This document shows positions 46,968-59,633 of a stretch of 64,000 bases of DNA, in pieces (the first letter of the stretch is position 1; each line of letters begins with the position of its first letter). The stretch spans positions 1 through 64,000 of the forward strand of contig JAANDG010000660.1 in the NCBI GenBank assembly GCA_036852015.1, given 5' to 3'. Made by a program: the position numbers and the translations under genes. The notes below the pieces were generated by a model. It saw only the letters and a list, made by a program, of their open reading frames with translations, was not told the origin of the DNA and did not search any database. The stretch is from Pelodera strongyloides (lineage: Eukaryota > Nematoda > Chromadorea > Rhabditida > Rhabditidae).

Positions 46968-47788
46968 TAATAATAACACCAATACTCACCTAAAACTAGT
47001 TCGGAAGCTAATGTAAGGTCCATTTTTGGGAGCGGGATTACTGCTGATTCGTGCAATTTCTTTGATTTTATTCGTGAGAGGTTACATTATTGCATTATAC
47101 TTTACAACTAGCACAAATGCAATGATATGATTTATGTTTTGCATCTTTTGTTGGTTTCATACAATGTTTTGCAACTTGTTAGTTTTATACTTCTTACCTT
47201 TGCTATTATGCTTTTTATGCACTACTGGTAACAAAAATTCGTTTGTATTGTTTGCAAAACAGTCTCAGTAGTAGTTGAACATGTAATCATTCTTTTCATG
47301 GCATTACTTTTGGAAGCATCAGCGACTAAATGTTGGCAGCTGGAATTGAACCACCAACGTGTGGCATGCAAAGCAAGACACTTCGCGATGAGCCACGCCC
47401 AATGTCTGTGTGTTGTGCGAAAGGTTCGTGGTGATTGCCTGGTGTTTGAAGGATTTTTTTATAATGTGTATTATTTGCGGAATATTAATTTAAAATATAC
47501 AGTTTTTTATTATTTATTATTTATTTATGAACAAGTTTCTCTTTGGTTTGGATCCCACGAATTCGCAATAATTCGCGTCTAGCTTCTTCGAATTCCATAA
47601 GAACTTTCATAATTCGCCAGTGTAAGTTGGTATTGAGACTGAAATTGAGGTGTGGTTGAAATACAGTAGTATAATATAATTTTATTACATTTGCCAGTTA
47701 ATTGAGAACGCTCGCTATAATGGTTTTTCTCTTTTTTTTCGCACTGAAATTTTTGGTAGAATCTTGTAAACTATATTTTAGCATTTTT
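46968..47788. other. Intergenic space between convergent GT92 and MKS1 genes
   Basis: No gene seen except the tRNA-like sequence at 47331-47401. T-rich TTTATT runs at 47500-47530 could provide minus-strand AATAAA signals for the MKS1 transcript. Confidence 0.5.
47331..47401 (-). tRNA. tRNA-like sequence (probable pseudogene or SINE)
   Basis: On the minus strand it reads GGGCGTGGCTCATCGCGAAG at the 5' side (A-box-like) and GTGGTTCAATTCCAGC (B box) near the 3' side, about 71 nt. Acceptor ends (GGGCGTG against TGCCAACA) do not pair well and no clean anticodon stem forms. Confidence 0.35.
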
Positions 47789-50700
47789 TTAGAGAAAAAA
47801 AACATACCCAATTTTGTAAAGCATGGATCCGTATTTCATTTTGTTCATCATTTCATTCGTAACAAATTGTCTGGATTGGATCAGTCGAGATATATTCAGA
47901 GTTAAGTGACCACTATCCTCTGTTTCTAAGCCAGCCCTTGATATGGCAATTCCCTGAAATCCATGACTTATTTAAAGGCTCTATGCTGAACTAATGTACC
48001 TTATATAACGCTAAGTGTAAGTATTTATATTTACGCCAAATCGAGGGCATCAGTTTTCCGGAAATACACACACACACACCCTCCTTTGCGGGAGGAGCTG
48101 ACCAACAGGAATTAATTCGACTGGTACGCGGCGAGAAACTGGCACGAAAATGATGCGCTGAGCACATATATTGGTACGATTTTGATTTAAAAAAAAATTA
48201 CCTGATTTGGCATATTAAAGAAATCGATAATGTCCACGGATTGTCCTACGAAGTATTCTTGAAGCTGATGGAGGGCAACATTTGAATAAGGACGCCAACA
48301 GCAGACACGGACACGTTCCCTTTAAAGGTTATGCATTTTTTTAAAGCTTTGTCCTCGAGACTCAGACGGAAAATGGTACACGGCGAACATTTATGTGCGC
48401 CAAGGTGCGCGCGAGGTCCGGGTGATTTTTTTTTTTTGAAATTCATCACCGTGCGAAGGATCGCGTTGTTAATTCAATTGAAGAAATTTAACGTGACGAC
48501 GTGGTTTTCAAAAAAAAAAAAAAACCGACGCATACCTAGGTTCCGCAGTTGGCAGATGTAGACTGCCGTAGCCACTTACATAGAACCTTCCCCAGTAGTC
48601 GAGCGAGCATACGCGAAAGAGCATAATGGGCCAGGATCCTGCAAAAAATCTTACTGATATTATCAAAGACTGTGCCTGGATCTATGCTACAAACATCATA
48701 GCATCTAGCCCTTTCAACAAAAATTAGCCGTAAACTCACGTGTGGCATCAGAATAGTCATCTCCCAGTGCAGCTACGCTTATAAGAAAATATTCTATAAT
48801 AAAAAAACCTACCAGAACTTTTTTCCAAGTTGGCCCCATAGTCTTCGTCCCATGCAAATGACACTTGTATTGGGTGAGAGAAATAGGCGATATCATCCTA
48901 AATAAAATGGTGTTAATTCTAATAGTAGTTTCTAACTAATTTATGTTTTATGACTTCATAAGCACCGATTATTCCATGTCGATTTTCTTGTCATGAAATA
49001 TTTGGGGTATTGACGGGCAGCCACATGCGTATATTCCGCAATTGATTTCCGTTTTCATGACCAGTAAATGTCAGTGAAGTAATGTAGAACACAATTCGAC
49101 TACCTTATCGACCTCCTTCGTATAACAAAGTGCTGTCCGTCCACACAGCTGTTCCCGATCGATAATTCGGAATTTCGGAGGAATATCGATTTTGTATTCG
49201 ATGAAAAGTCCATCGTTAGGGAAGTTGACTGCTTCGTCTGCAAACACGGATCTATTTGTGTCGTGGAGTTTGGAGTTTGTAGGTACCAGCGCGTTGTTTT
49301 TCTGTTCTTTTTTCTCGTATTATTTGTGCTTGTTGTTAGGCTTGTGGTATATCTGACGCTCTGACAATGAGCTTCCACAGCAGGCCAGACGAAATAGACA
49401 TTAATGTTTGAATGTTTATTAGACTCTTAGAAAGAGCGCAACCCCATAAGAGACGATGAAAGAATTCAATGATTTTAAAATTCAAAGTAGTAAATCAAAG
49501 ATAAGACGAAACTGCAAAAAAATGCATAGCATTATATATGTATATATATATATATATCACCAAAGATAAGAAAGAAATTCCACAGAGAGTAGTTTCTAAT
49601 TAGATAACAACACATTAGATAAGAAGAGAATTATTTACCTATTTCAATGAAGTAATTGTAGTGGATAGATCGGCCCAATGGAAGAACGAATGACTCGTCC
49701 GTCACAAAATCCTACAATGAAATATATCTTAAAAAAGGAGGGGTGGGCAAAACTTGCGCAACAAAGGTGATCCGCCATTGCGGTGCGGCTGCGGTGCGGC
49801 ACGCCGTCCATAGAGGGAGCACCTTGCTTGCGCGGAGTTTCATCCGTAGTATAATAGAGAGTACTAGACGTTTGCGCCTTTGAGCGATTTCAAGTAACGA
49901 GATTACGTAAATATACATGAATTTTATGTGTACGTAATAAATTATTATTAAATATTATATAAATAATGCAATCCAAACCTCTTCAGTCCTCTGTATACTC
50001 GGTAGTCCAATGTCCGTGAATTGTTCTTCGAGTACACTAATATGCGCTGTGTAAATACCGTATCTACTTTCAAGTTTGATTCCGGCGGGACGAAGTGCCG
50101 GTTCAAAAATGAGCGTATGAGAGCCGAGCATCGTTATCCGACAAACGACAAAATCCACGTCTTCTTCTGACTCAGATCTGTCAAAAACAATCACAAAGTC
50201 AAATCTTCATGGGAAAATATGTTTTCCTCAGTGGCGAAAACTCGACGTTTTCTCTCCGTGCGACAGAAAATATATCACTTCAAAGTAATGATACCCTTAC
50301 CGTCCCAGCGGTCCCAAGTGCGCCATAACGAACATAACTTCCTTTCGACAAATCAACATTTTTCGATGGTCCTCTTTCACTGGTGAATCGACCAATGGAC
50401 TGCCACGTTTCCAGATACTGAAATTATTTCTCATTTTATAAAATAAAATGAGCATCACAAGCATATTCGCTCTTGGAATCTAGGAGATTCATTTTACTTT
50501 ATTTCTCGACTAATCCTGGCAAAATATCTGCAATCTTACTCGAGGGGGGATATTCTCTTCAAGCGAGTACTTCTCCTCGGTTCATTTGTTTCGGGCGCCT
50601 CTGAAGCCGTCGTCGCTTTCGATGTTGGGTTCAACGCCTAATTGAAAGACATTGTAAGATAGTTGTGAAACGGCTTGTATTACAACATCAACAAATCAGA

Positions 50701-51742
50701 TTCAGTCTATGTAGATGTTGGAGCATTGGAGCTGGCATGTGGAAGCAGTTCCTATTTGAAATCTGACCCATAATCAGCAGAAAACAGAATCGGCCCCACG
50801 CCCACAGAGAGAAACGTGGACAAACTACGTTCGTTTATATGAAGCTGTAGAAACAAAGTGAAAACAAACTTCCAAATGCGATGGGAGTTCGTCCCCTTGT
50901 ATGTAAGTGAATAAGCGTCTTTCTCTCCTAAAATAATATGAAAATACATTTGAACCTGTAGTTTGAAATATTGATGTTTGATATAGACATATTTTTATGA
51001 ATGACTAGAATAAAAAAAGATCACCTGCTTCCTTCAAGTACGGCGCCATCAGTTTCGCTCTGTAATAAAAGTTTAGCTAGATACTATAAGATACTGTTAT
51101 TAATTTTTAGTCAAAGGTTGGAAATATAAATATTGTCAGGGACAAGAACTCAAGTGATTAACCATAGGCCAGATTCACCACTCAATTCCCCCATGGGGAA
51201 ATCCCGTCTTTTTCTCTGCGTGTCTCATAATAGCATGCTATTTTCTGTACCCAGGAAATACTCCCCCGAGGGAATCGGAGTGGTGAAAACGGCCTCATGT
51301 AACTCACCCGCTTCTCAATTTTCTGTTGCCATCGCAGCGTTATCTCATCAACGGAAGCAGAAACTGGTGCTGCGAGTGAACCAGAAGCTGCTTCGGTTAA
51401 TGAGGGCATATTACCAAAAGATGTGCCATTGTAGATGAGAGTTACCCTGGAAAACAGTACCATTTGATTAGTCACGGTATTCTCATTTATTCTCATTTAA
51501 TTTTCTATTAATTTTGCATTTTTCGTTTCAAACCAAGAATATTGAAGGATGTAGATTCTGGCTTTCACGAACCAGAAATGAGTGTCAATTGTATTTGTAT
51601 ATTATTCTACGGAAATAATGGAACTAAGCTAAATACGCCCCTAAAATATGAAAATAGGATAAGTAAGTGTAAAACCTTACCGTAATTGCAAATTCGTTGG
51701 TGCACCTTGTACCCGGAAAACGCCACCATAGGCATTTTCCAT
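47789..51742 (-). CDS. mks-1: MKS1 homologue, B9-domain ciliary transition-zone protein (15 exons, 462 aa)
   Basis: Exons (minus, 5' to 3'): 51742-51681, 51446-51308, 51059-51025, 50927-50870, 50637-50540, 50417-50301, 50177-49979, 49711-49639, 49237-49104, 48897-48813, 48793-48740, 48638-48587, 48319-48202, 47953-47789. A possible extra or alternative small exon cannot be excluded, as I count 14 well-joined pieces summing to 1,389 nt. The start MENAYGGVFRVQGAPTNLQL and the segment EVMFVMAHLGPLGR resemble the MKS1 N-terminal half. The C-terminal half is a B9 domain: DIAYFSHPIQVSF, WPIMLFRVCSLDYWGRERV, CCWRP, LHQLQEYFVGQSVDIIDFF, then ISRAGLETEDSGHLTLNI. MKS1 works with other MKS/B9 proteins in the ciliary transition-zone gate; in worms this means sensory neurons. 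The gene converges on GT92 with about 820 bp between stops. The final exon uses TTTCAG at 47954; an alternative weaker exon at 48157-48050 was rejected. Confidence 0.9.
49770..49812. repeat. GGTGCGGCTGCGGTGCGGC segment in mks-1 intron
   Basis: Short GC-rich stretch between exons g and h of mks-1, of the same type as those listed under 32967-33085. Confidence 0.45.
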
Positions 51743-52178
51743 TCTCAGAATTGTAGGTAGGAATAAATGTTTGTAGTTCAGTAAAAACAAAAGCAAACGA
51801 TATGGTAGCTGTCAGGGTGCGCGCTTGGTTGGTGTAGTCTGGGGTGCGGGCATATTTACGTCGCCTAGCAACAATGCACGGGCCAGCATGGGTGCTGTTT
51901 GCGGGTTTGCGGCTGCAGATGTTTACAATGAAGTACCAGCGAATGAATAAATATAATGGTAACGTAAAAAGATATCATAAAGGTTACGATAACTGAAAGT
52001 TTCACAAAAAAGTTTGCGTTACTGAAAAGATGTAATGGAAAAGAAAAAGTTTTAGGTTCTCTGTGGTGTACAAAATTAATAAGTTTTGTTTAGAAGAACC
52101 CCATCGTTTCGTGAAAAGGGTAACCCGTTTAATTTAAAGTAGATCTAAATTTAACAGTGCACTGAGGAAACTTGACTG

Positions 52179-52245
52179 GTGCGCGGAGCCACTTTTTGTA
52201 GGCCGCGCACCGGAAAAAGTTTCGCGTTGTGCGGAGTGCGGACCC
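52179..52245. repeat. GC-rich GCGCGGAGCC / GTGCGGAG segment
   Basis: GTGCGCGGAGCC, GGCCGCGCACCGG and TTGTGCGGAGTGCGG occur within 65 bp; the first two are partly inverse. Related to the dispersed GTGCGG family. Confidence 0.45.
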
Positions 52246-52580
52246 TTTATGCTTTATTTCCAAATATACTTAATTTTTTTAAGTCGATTTACTGCAACTC
52301 ATTTTCAATCAATTTTGAAAAAAAAAACAATATTGTTGCTCAATGGGACTCTCTTTATTTGATGATTAGTCTTTGTTTATTTTAAGTTGTTATTCTCCGG
52401 CAAAGCGTCACTGTCATAAAAAATGTCCAAATCACTAACTATTGACCAAAAAAAAATATTGGTTTTAAATTAAAAAAAAGGTCACATGCGTCATTATTCA
52501 ATACTTGATGCACGCGGAATGGGGTTGGCTCGCAACTTTGCTTGCCTATTCTGCGCCGCGAGTACGCCCCTACCCACGTT

Positions 52581-52981
52581 GTTTGCTTATTCAAATATTA
52601 GGAAGAATAAATAGTTTTTTTAGGAAACACAATTTATTAAGCTAGAATTTTCACTGTGGAGCTAAGCTACATTGAACATAGAAGAGAAAAACAAGGAAAC
52701 TTAGTCTTTGAACTGCTCTTCGTCTTATTTCCACTTTTGCGAACATGTGTTTCAATAATTCATAATAAATCCTCAAAAATTGTTTATAAAATTCTTGGAC
52801 TTTTCCGCAGTTTTTTCCACTTTCCTCTCTCTCTCTCTTTTCCTTTTTTTCGGGGCGTCGTTTATACATTTTTGACGAGGTTTGAAGCTTTTGCAGCTCC
52901 ACTATGAAACATTTTAGTTTAATAAATTGTGTTTCCTAAAAAATGCATATTACTATTCTTTCTAGTCTTGAATAAGCAAAC
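52581..52981. mobile_element. Large palindromic element (about 401 bp)
   Basis: Left end GTTTGCTTATTCAAATATTA, GGAAGAATAAATAG, then TTTTTTAGGAAACACAATTT ATTAA. Right end TTAATAAATTGTGTTTCCTA AAAAA, then TATTCTTTCTAG and TTGAATAAGCAAAC. Arms of about 65 bp with a few mismatches; the interior also pairs partly (GTGGAGCTAAGC against GCAGCTCCAC). It codes for nothing recognisable. Confidence 0.85.
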
Positions 52982-53530
52982 TTGGAAAACTTCAATTTTT
53001 TATTTATTTTTTATCTTTCAGTATTTGAAGTTTGTGAACAATGTGCTTCTGTAGTTCATAAACGACTTTTGTTATTTTCGAAACTTTAAAAAGTTGATTT
53101 TATTTTCAAAAATGAAAGAAAATAATATAAACAAATTCATTGTTTATCACCAAAATGTTGCGAATGTTATTCCCCTTTCTCTGCGTATCTCTTCCCTATC
53201 ATTGTGTCACTATCACTCTCGTCAGGTGTCTGACCCAAGTCCAAGTGCCCAATAGCAATGGCCCAGGGCCACAACATAACAAAGCGTATGTGTTGTAAGA
53301 CACAGGTGGTCCTCTCGAATGAGAACCGTTCGATCACAAATCTTCAGTTAAATTGGACCCAGTGCAACCTCAAACTGACCCTTAATTGCCCCGCAACACT
53401 TTAGCAATTGCTCTCGTAGGCTAATTATGGCCATAGGATAGTTGCAGGTTGCAGGTAACCCTAGAATACCGCAAACATTAACTAATCGTTTAGTAAAGTT
53501 TGTTACACTTCTTCTTCGAGCATCCTTAAT

Positions 53531-53713
53531 TTAAAGCGAAAACCGGCCGGTATTTGAAACGCATTATGGACAACTGAATTCGTACGTATTTATGCGAATT
53601 TACTCGAAGTTAGCTCGATTTTTTTTATTATAGTTTATGGTCATTTGTATAAGCTGCATAAGAATGCTGGTGTACTCGATGCGTTTCAAAAACCGGCCGG
53701 TATTTCCCTTTAA
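53531..53713. mobile_element. Palindromic MITE family B copy
   Basis: Starts TTAAAGCGAAAACCGGCCGG and ends AAACCGGCCGGTATTTCCCTTTAA, with the family's ACAACTGAATTC...CTCGATTTTTTTTATT interior and GCTGCATAAGAATGCTGG part. Termini share AAAGCGAAA with MITE family A. Confidence 0.85.
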
Positions 53714-56700
53714 TTTAACGATGTGAGTTCTGCATATCCATAGAGCATAGCGCATTTCTACTTTTCACGTAGTTGTCATTGCATGTGTTATTCTGCAAGT
53801 ATTGTCATTATATAAGTGCCTTCAATTCTCGGGCGTAGTAACTGAAAAGGTTCATTTCATTTTCACTAAGCTTCCATTTTTATCTGCAATTTTGATTCGA
53901 AAGTTGTTGCGCTTTTTTGTGCAGACGAAAAGCTGAATTCTCATGAATTTATTTGCATAAAAGCTATATTTCGGGCCATTTTGTTTGCATTCTACTTTAC
54001 GTGCGGAAATAATAGACGTCTTAACATTTTTCGAAACGGGTCATTTTCACGGAATAGTTTAGTATTGATCTCTTCGGTATAAGTTGTTTATGTGCTAAGG
54101 CTAAGCTGAGTGAGGCTAAAGTAAAAGCCAAGACTAGGACTAAAGCTAGAACTAAAGCTGGCGCTAAATATAGAGCTAGGAATGTCTTTAGGATGCTTAA
54201 ATAAATACGCAATAGTATTTTTTTCTTGGAACGTTTAAAGTTCTGCAGTTAATTTTGAACCAATTCTTTGCAGAGAAAGCGCAATTTTCCGCCCTTTTGA
54301 ATATCAAATTTCTATAGCCTTTTTATGGACATTTGGAGGATTTCGACTCGGTGAAACGTTCTAAATTTTGCATTTTGCTTCACTATTTTCGTACAACTAA
54401 TGGATTTATATTAGTTGGGATGCTAGTTCCAAGAGCTTATCGTTTTCAACTTTAAAATGTTTGTTTTCTATCGTATTTACTTGCGTCTTCTTGATGTCAA
54501 TTGCACATACCGACATTACAAGTATATAAGTCTGGCTATAGTAATAATAAATCGTATTCCATTTACCATTGTTGTTTATTGGAGGAACGTTAGGGGTTCA
54601 GTGTCCCTTTATGTCCCAAAATGGACATAAAGACCGTAGTAAATGACACATTTCCGTCTTGTCTGACCCCAACTGCAGTTAGGAAAAAAGCCTCATTAGA
54701 AAGGAATTCAGAAGCACCTTTTCTCACTTTACTATATCAAGTAGAGTAATTTTTTTAAATTGTCTGCCAAAATAATCATCTGTCTGTTTCATGATTATTG
54801 TTTTTGGGGAGCAAGATAGACAGCAATATGTTTGCAGCACTAATCACTATCAAACAAAAAGGTTCTACAGTTCTACTATCTACGTAATGAAAGATTCTGC
54901 GAAATACCTACTTCTATGTATATATGCCGTCCGTAGTCCGATTCACACCTAGCACTACATCCTCATGTTTTTTTTTCATACAGTTCCGTGTCTAGAACTC
55001 TCGTTTTAACTTTTAACAGTGACTCTTGGTGTTCAAGGAATTATTTACATCACCTAATTTTATACATATCATAAAAAAATCTCAATTTCAGGAAAACCGC
55101 AAAATAAGATCATGCGTCATAAACCGCCGTGCTATCAATCCCCCGTTTCAACACACTATGGAACGATTAATCAAGGTTAGTTTTAAGATTATAATTATAA
55201 TAATTTTATAATCCATTACGTCGCTTTGTCAAGTAATTCGCCTTCTGAACATGTCATTGCTTTAATTTAGTATTAACTTTGTTGGTTTATAAAGAAGTAG
55301 AGTTTACCTTTCTTTCGAAACATGTAAACATGTAAGTAATTCGCCTTCTGAACATGAGCCATTCTTTTAATTTAGTTATCTTTGTTTTGTTTTATAAAGA
55401 CGTTGAGTTTCTTTCTTTTCGAAACCTGTATGTTCATATGTTTATCCGCTTGTGTTACGTATTGTTGATAAAAATCAACCAACTGGTAGACAAAACAATT
55501 TGCTCTTTATTCGGGTACCTCCTGGCACACAACTACAGGACCGCGCAGATTCAGTCATGCTGGGAACGCTTTGCACTTGCGCGGCGCTGATTCCGCGCAA
55601 CTTTCTGTCCATAAACTTTTCCTGGCGCACGGGTGTACCCTATCCAATCCCATCTTTTTTCTCTCCTAAAGTTAACGGAAAACAAAGATCCAAAAATCCG
55701 GGAATTTATGTTAAATTCTCAATGAAACAACTGATCACATCCCCTCCGTTTATAAGAAGCATAATTAGATTAGGAGACCCGAATTGCCTATTCACGCACA
55801 GTTAAGGGATAATTGTATATGTTGCCCAATATGTCCAAAACGGAGCCCAAATATTCATTACGCTTTTTTGTGAGGAATTTTCACCAACCATATGGGTCCC
55901 CCCACGATGTCACACTCCATTAAATGTGATGTAATGCAGTAGAATTCTATTTTGTTAAAAACACTTCTGATAAATAAAAATGATTGGTTTTGGTTTAGCA
56001 ACGGCTAACCTAGTTCCTGCTTTTTCGAATCATTTTGTACGTACATGTGGTCATAGTGTCGTAGTGTCGTAGTTTAGGCAACGTCTTATTTATAACGTGT
56101 GGACAACATTTCTTTGTCCTAATATTTTGCTGTTTATTTTATTTTTATTTGTTTTGTTTTTCTACCCCCTTGACCATAATCTCCACGTGCCATCAATAAA
56201 TCTCATCATATGTCACTGGCTTTTCGTGTGTTTCGTTTATTTTCCGCCTTCACAGAACATATCATATTACTCGCATACCGACTTGAGTTGCTACGTAGAC
56301 TTTGTTGTTTAACTCTCTCTTTCCTCTCTTATTTATCCCCTAACAACACCCACACTGAAACATTTTGGCTATTTATCGAATTTATCAGAGATTTCATTAT
56401 TTTTATGTTTTTATACCAGCTGGTGAATACCTGGATGTGATGTATGAATAATACAGTATGTTGTACGTCTTACTATCTTCAACTGTATTTTTGATATTGC
56501 ATTTTTTTATAGATCAAGTGAGACGGCCCCTTTTATCACATCGTATCATTGTGTAATTTCTGTAGGAGTAAAAGCCTAAAATGTAAAAGTTGGCGCGGTG
56601 CGGACGCGTGGAAAATGCGGCACGTTGCGATGATACGGCCTACAGAAACCCCTCCGCTTACTTCTTTTGGGTCCTCAGCCTCGGTGCAGCACGCACGCTG

Positions 56701-58437
56701 TTGTATCATCATTCCTAAGTTGTCGAACGTGTAGAAAACTACCTGATTATGTCTTTCGTTATATTTGAGGTCTTCTCCTAAACTAGAAAATAAATCAAAT
56801 GCTTCAAAACAGTAATATGCTTTTGGCCTAGCATTACCCAGCCTTTTTTTTTAAATAATATTGCTAATGCCGAGGGACATGAGCCCAAGTAAGCCTGGCC
56901 CAACCAAATTTCCATATTTTCTGTCTGCATCTTGCCTAAAAATTTCCTACAGTAATGAATAGATTCATACCGAAACGTTTGCAACCCCTGTGATTTTCCT
57001 CATGAGCCTGACAGCACAGTTTCTTGAAAATCTACCAAAAGAGGCACGAACTGGAATTCTAAGAACGTTTTTTGATGTCCCGTTTGTCTTTTGGCGTTTG
57101 AAACGAAAACGTTTTCACTTTGGTCGAATTAGCTCCAATTTTTGTCGGTTTTTAGTGCAAATTGGCCACGCGCGGTGTGATTTTGGTTCCGAAATTTTTA
57201 TGAGAAATAAGGGAAATTTGAAATGAATATTTTGGTGGAGAGATTTCCTGCTCCGGGTGCTGAAATTTAGAAGTTTTCTAGTTGAATTGAGATTATACGT
57301 AGCACTATAGTAGCAGCTGTAGTTCTCCTCATTCGTGGTAGCTTTTGGCAAATTACTTTCGCGCTTACAGTTATTCATACAAAGATTTTTAAGTATTTAG
57401 TTTCCTCTTACCATATACATATTGCCAAGAAGTTAGGTCTTTCATTATGGTTTTCCAATCCACTGTCAGAATAAAAGTAGAACACGGTTAAACACTTATA
57501 TACATATTAATTTAATAAAGACCACGTGAGCGTAAGCCCCATCCCAGCAAATTTTCCATAGTTTCTGTCTGTATCCCTGTCTTCAATTTTTTTCCGCATC
57601 TTGCAATAAATCTATGCCTATAGTGTAGACGTGGACGTTGGCATTAGATACGCCCCTTATTTACTTATTTATATTTATTTATTATATTATTTATTTGTCT
57701 GTCTATTTCCAAAGTCACTCGCTTCCTCTTTCTTTTTTTGTGAATAAGCACCAGTCAGGCGGTCATTAATTGCCAGAAAGGGCATTTTATCTTAAGAAAA
57801 TAGACTTGCCCATCCATTTTTCCCCAAATGGATATCTCTATGCAATGGCCTTCCGGTCCCTTTCATGTCATGATTTTTTTTACCCACTGCCCCCTCCAAA
57901 ACGCCCCTATATTTTATTCTTTTCATTATTTATGTATATATTTTATGATGACTAATGTAACGAGTAGGAAGGAGACAATGTCCATTACATGTATTGAATA
58001 GATGTCTAGAAATTTTACCCAAAATGGGGTATCTTGGCATGCGCAGCCGTTCTTCAGTCCCGCACTTTACTGCGCGCGGCATCCCTTGTGCTTGTCAATG
58101 CGCGACCAGCATTTTGCACCCCAATATTAGATAAGAATTCGAACGCAACATCCGTTTTTTTTAACTTCCCTGACTTCTTCGTTTTTTTTTGACGCACACA
58201 GATTATCCTTGCCTTGGCCCTTGTTTCATAGTTCTTGGCCTCTGAATATTCTCATTAGCATATTTCTCGTGGTCAGTCTGGAATTATTTTTGGTTGAGAC
58301 GCGTAAGGCTGGACTTTTTTTGTGATATTTGGTCCCGCGCCGAAAACATGCGGCCCATTCCTTAGCTTACCTTACCTTACCTTACCTTACGCTAAAAAAT
58401 AGAACAAAAAAAGATCTAGTATTTAGGTATTAAATAT

Positions 58438-58510
58438 ATAATTACCAGCCGTTCGAAGAGCCCTACGGGCTCTTCTCCGACTGGAGGAATCGGCCTTCGG
58501 CCGATTTTAC
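58438..58510. repeat. Tandem hairpins CGAAGAGCCCTACGGGCTCTTC and CGGCCTTCGGCCG
   Basis: Two adjacent perfect hairpins: GAAGAGCCC TAC GGGCTCTTC, then AATCGGCC TTC GGCCGATT. Followed within 175 bp by a tRNA-like sequence, so this may be part of a repeat or processed element. Intrinsic bacterial terminators look alike, but no bacterial context is present. Confidence 0.6.
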
Positions 58511-58667
58511 ACATTGTTAAAAAAAGGAATTTCTACAAAGATAAAAAGACGTTCATTTACGTTTATGTGGAAACGTATAGTTTGGTTCTGGACTTCAGCG
58601 TTTTTGCAAATCATGCAAATTTGCTATTGCAATTCTCTTCTATCTCCTATAAGATCTCGTCCCATAA

Positions 58668-58749
58668 GCTAGATAGCTCAGCAGGTAGAGCGTTGGACTG
58701 CGAAGCGAGAAATTGTGTGCTGCTGTGGGTTCGAATCCCGCCAGCTGCA
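58668..58749 (+). tRNA. tRNA-like sequence (probable pseudogene)
   Basis: D-arm TAGCTCAGCAGGTAGAGC and T-arm GTGGGTTCGAATCCCGC are canonical. The loop TTGGACTGCGAAGC would give a GCG anticodon, but the 3' anticodon stem (expected TCCAA) is missing. The acceptor 5' (AGCTAGA) does not pair with 3' CAGCTGC. It is followed by the dispersed CTCCTTTATATAATAAGA repeat end, which suggests a tRNA-headed SINE. Confidence 0.45.
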
Positions 58750-58797
58750 AAGATTTTGTATGTTCTCATTCGATTGTGAATAGAAAATTTTCTTTAT

Positions 58798-58866
58798 GAA
58801 AGGATTTCGTTGCGTGCATACAAACAAAAGACCAAGTAAACTCTTCTCCTTTATATAATAAGATTA
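58798..58866. repeat. Dispersed repeat end, opposite orientation to 17330-17480
   Basis: CAAACAAAAGACCAAGTAAA then CTCTTCTCCTTTATATAATA AGATT is the reverse complement (with changes) of 17405-17450. Confidence 0.55.
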
Positions 58867-59547
58867 TCCAAGTTTCAATTTAATTGAGGTGTTTATAGTT
58901 TATTCACGAATACGCACCTACACTTCACAATTGGCCCTTAGATTGCCTGTGCTCTTTTCCAAGATGCCCTATTTAATATAGTAGGAGTCTATTAAAGTTC
59001 GAAGCACACTCCAAAAGTCTGAACCGCCCTAGTCTAGCCCCTACTTTACTTTATAGTTTTCCACAATCAGAAGATGTTAATATACATATATGTGGTACAT
59101 AGTTTTATTTAGAAGAGCTTACCAGTACCCCCACCATTCTAATCATGAACTTTGACCGAGAAAGTCATTTGACTGGAAAGAACTTATTGTCAGATTATGC
59201 TTCTGAATATGAGACCAGAAATTTACACCATGTTGCTCGTGGGCCTGATCCTTCAAATAGTATGCAAAGTCTTCTCGATGAAGTGTCTATATTTTTCTGA
59301 TGGCAAATCGACAAATATATTTTTGAGCGTTCTATTTTTTTCTAAAATTAAGTAAAATTAAGTCGAGCCTTACAGTTCCCCAACTGTGTGTTTTTCCCGT
59401 TCTACTACAGCTGCAGAACCTAAATAAACAGCTCTTTCTAAAATAGCCATTTTTGCTATAAGATGGAAGGACCGGAAGTTTTGGTTTTCCTAAAAGATTC
59501 TCTCCAATTTAAGGCATTTAGTTTCTTTAGTAAACACCTTTGAATTT

Positions 59548-59589
59548 AGAGAGAGAGGTAGAGGTAGAGAGATAGAGAGAGATAGAGAG

Positions 59590-59631
<42 letters not shown>
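59548..59631. repeat. AG simple repeat
   Basis: GAGAGAGGTAGAG units passing into a clean (GA)n run. Minus-strand reading frame through it is only a serine/leucine artefact. Confidence 0.95.

Positions 59632-59633
<2 letters not shown>

Noticed and set aside
48050..48157. Alternative last exon for mks-1 after GTGCTCAG
   Set aside because: Its acceptor is weak and the frame runs through a CA microsatellite. The exon at 47953-47789 has a TTTCAG acceptor, matching phase and MKS1-like C-terminal sequence.
50540..50637. CENP-C-like signature RRSTRLKRISPLDIW in the minus-strand gene
   Set aside because: The spacing resembles the CENP-C motif, but the exons before and after match MKS1 from the N-terminus through the B9 domain, so it is a chance match in the MKS1 linker.
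54098..54180. Interstitial telomere-like repeat
   Set aside because: The GCTAAA/GGCTAA hexamers do not match the nematode TTAGGC repeat in any rotation.
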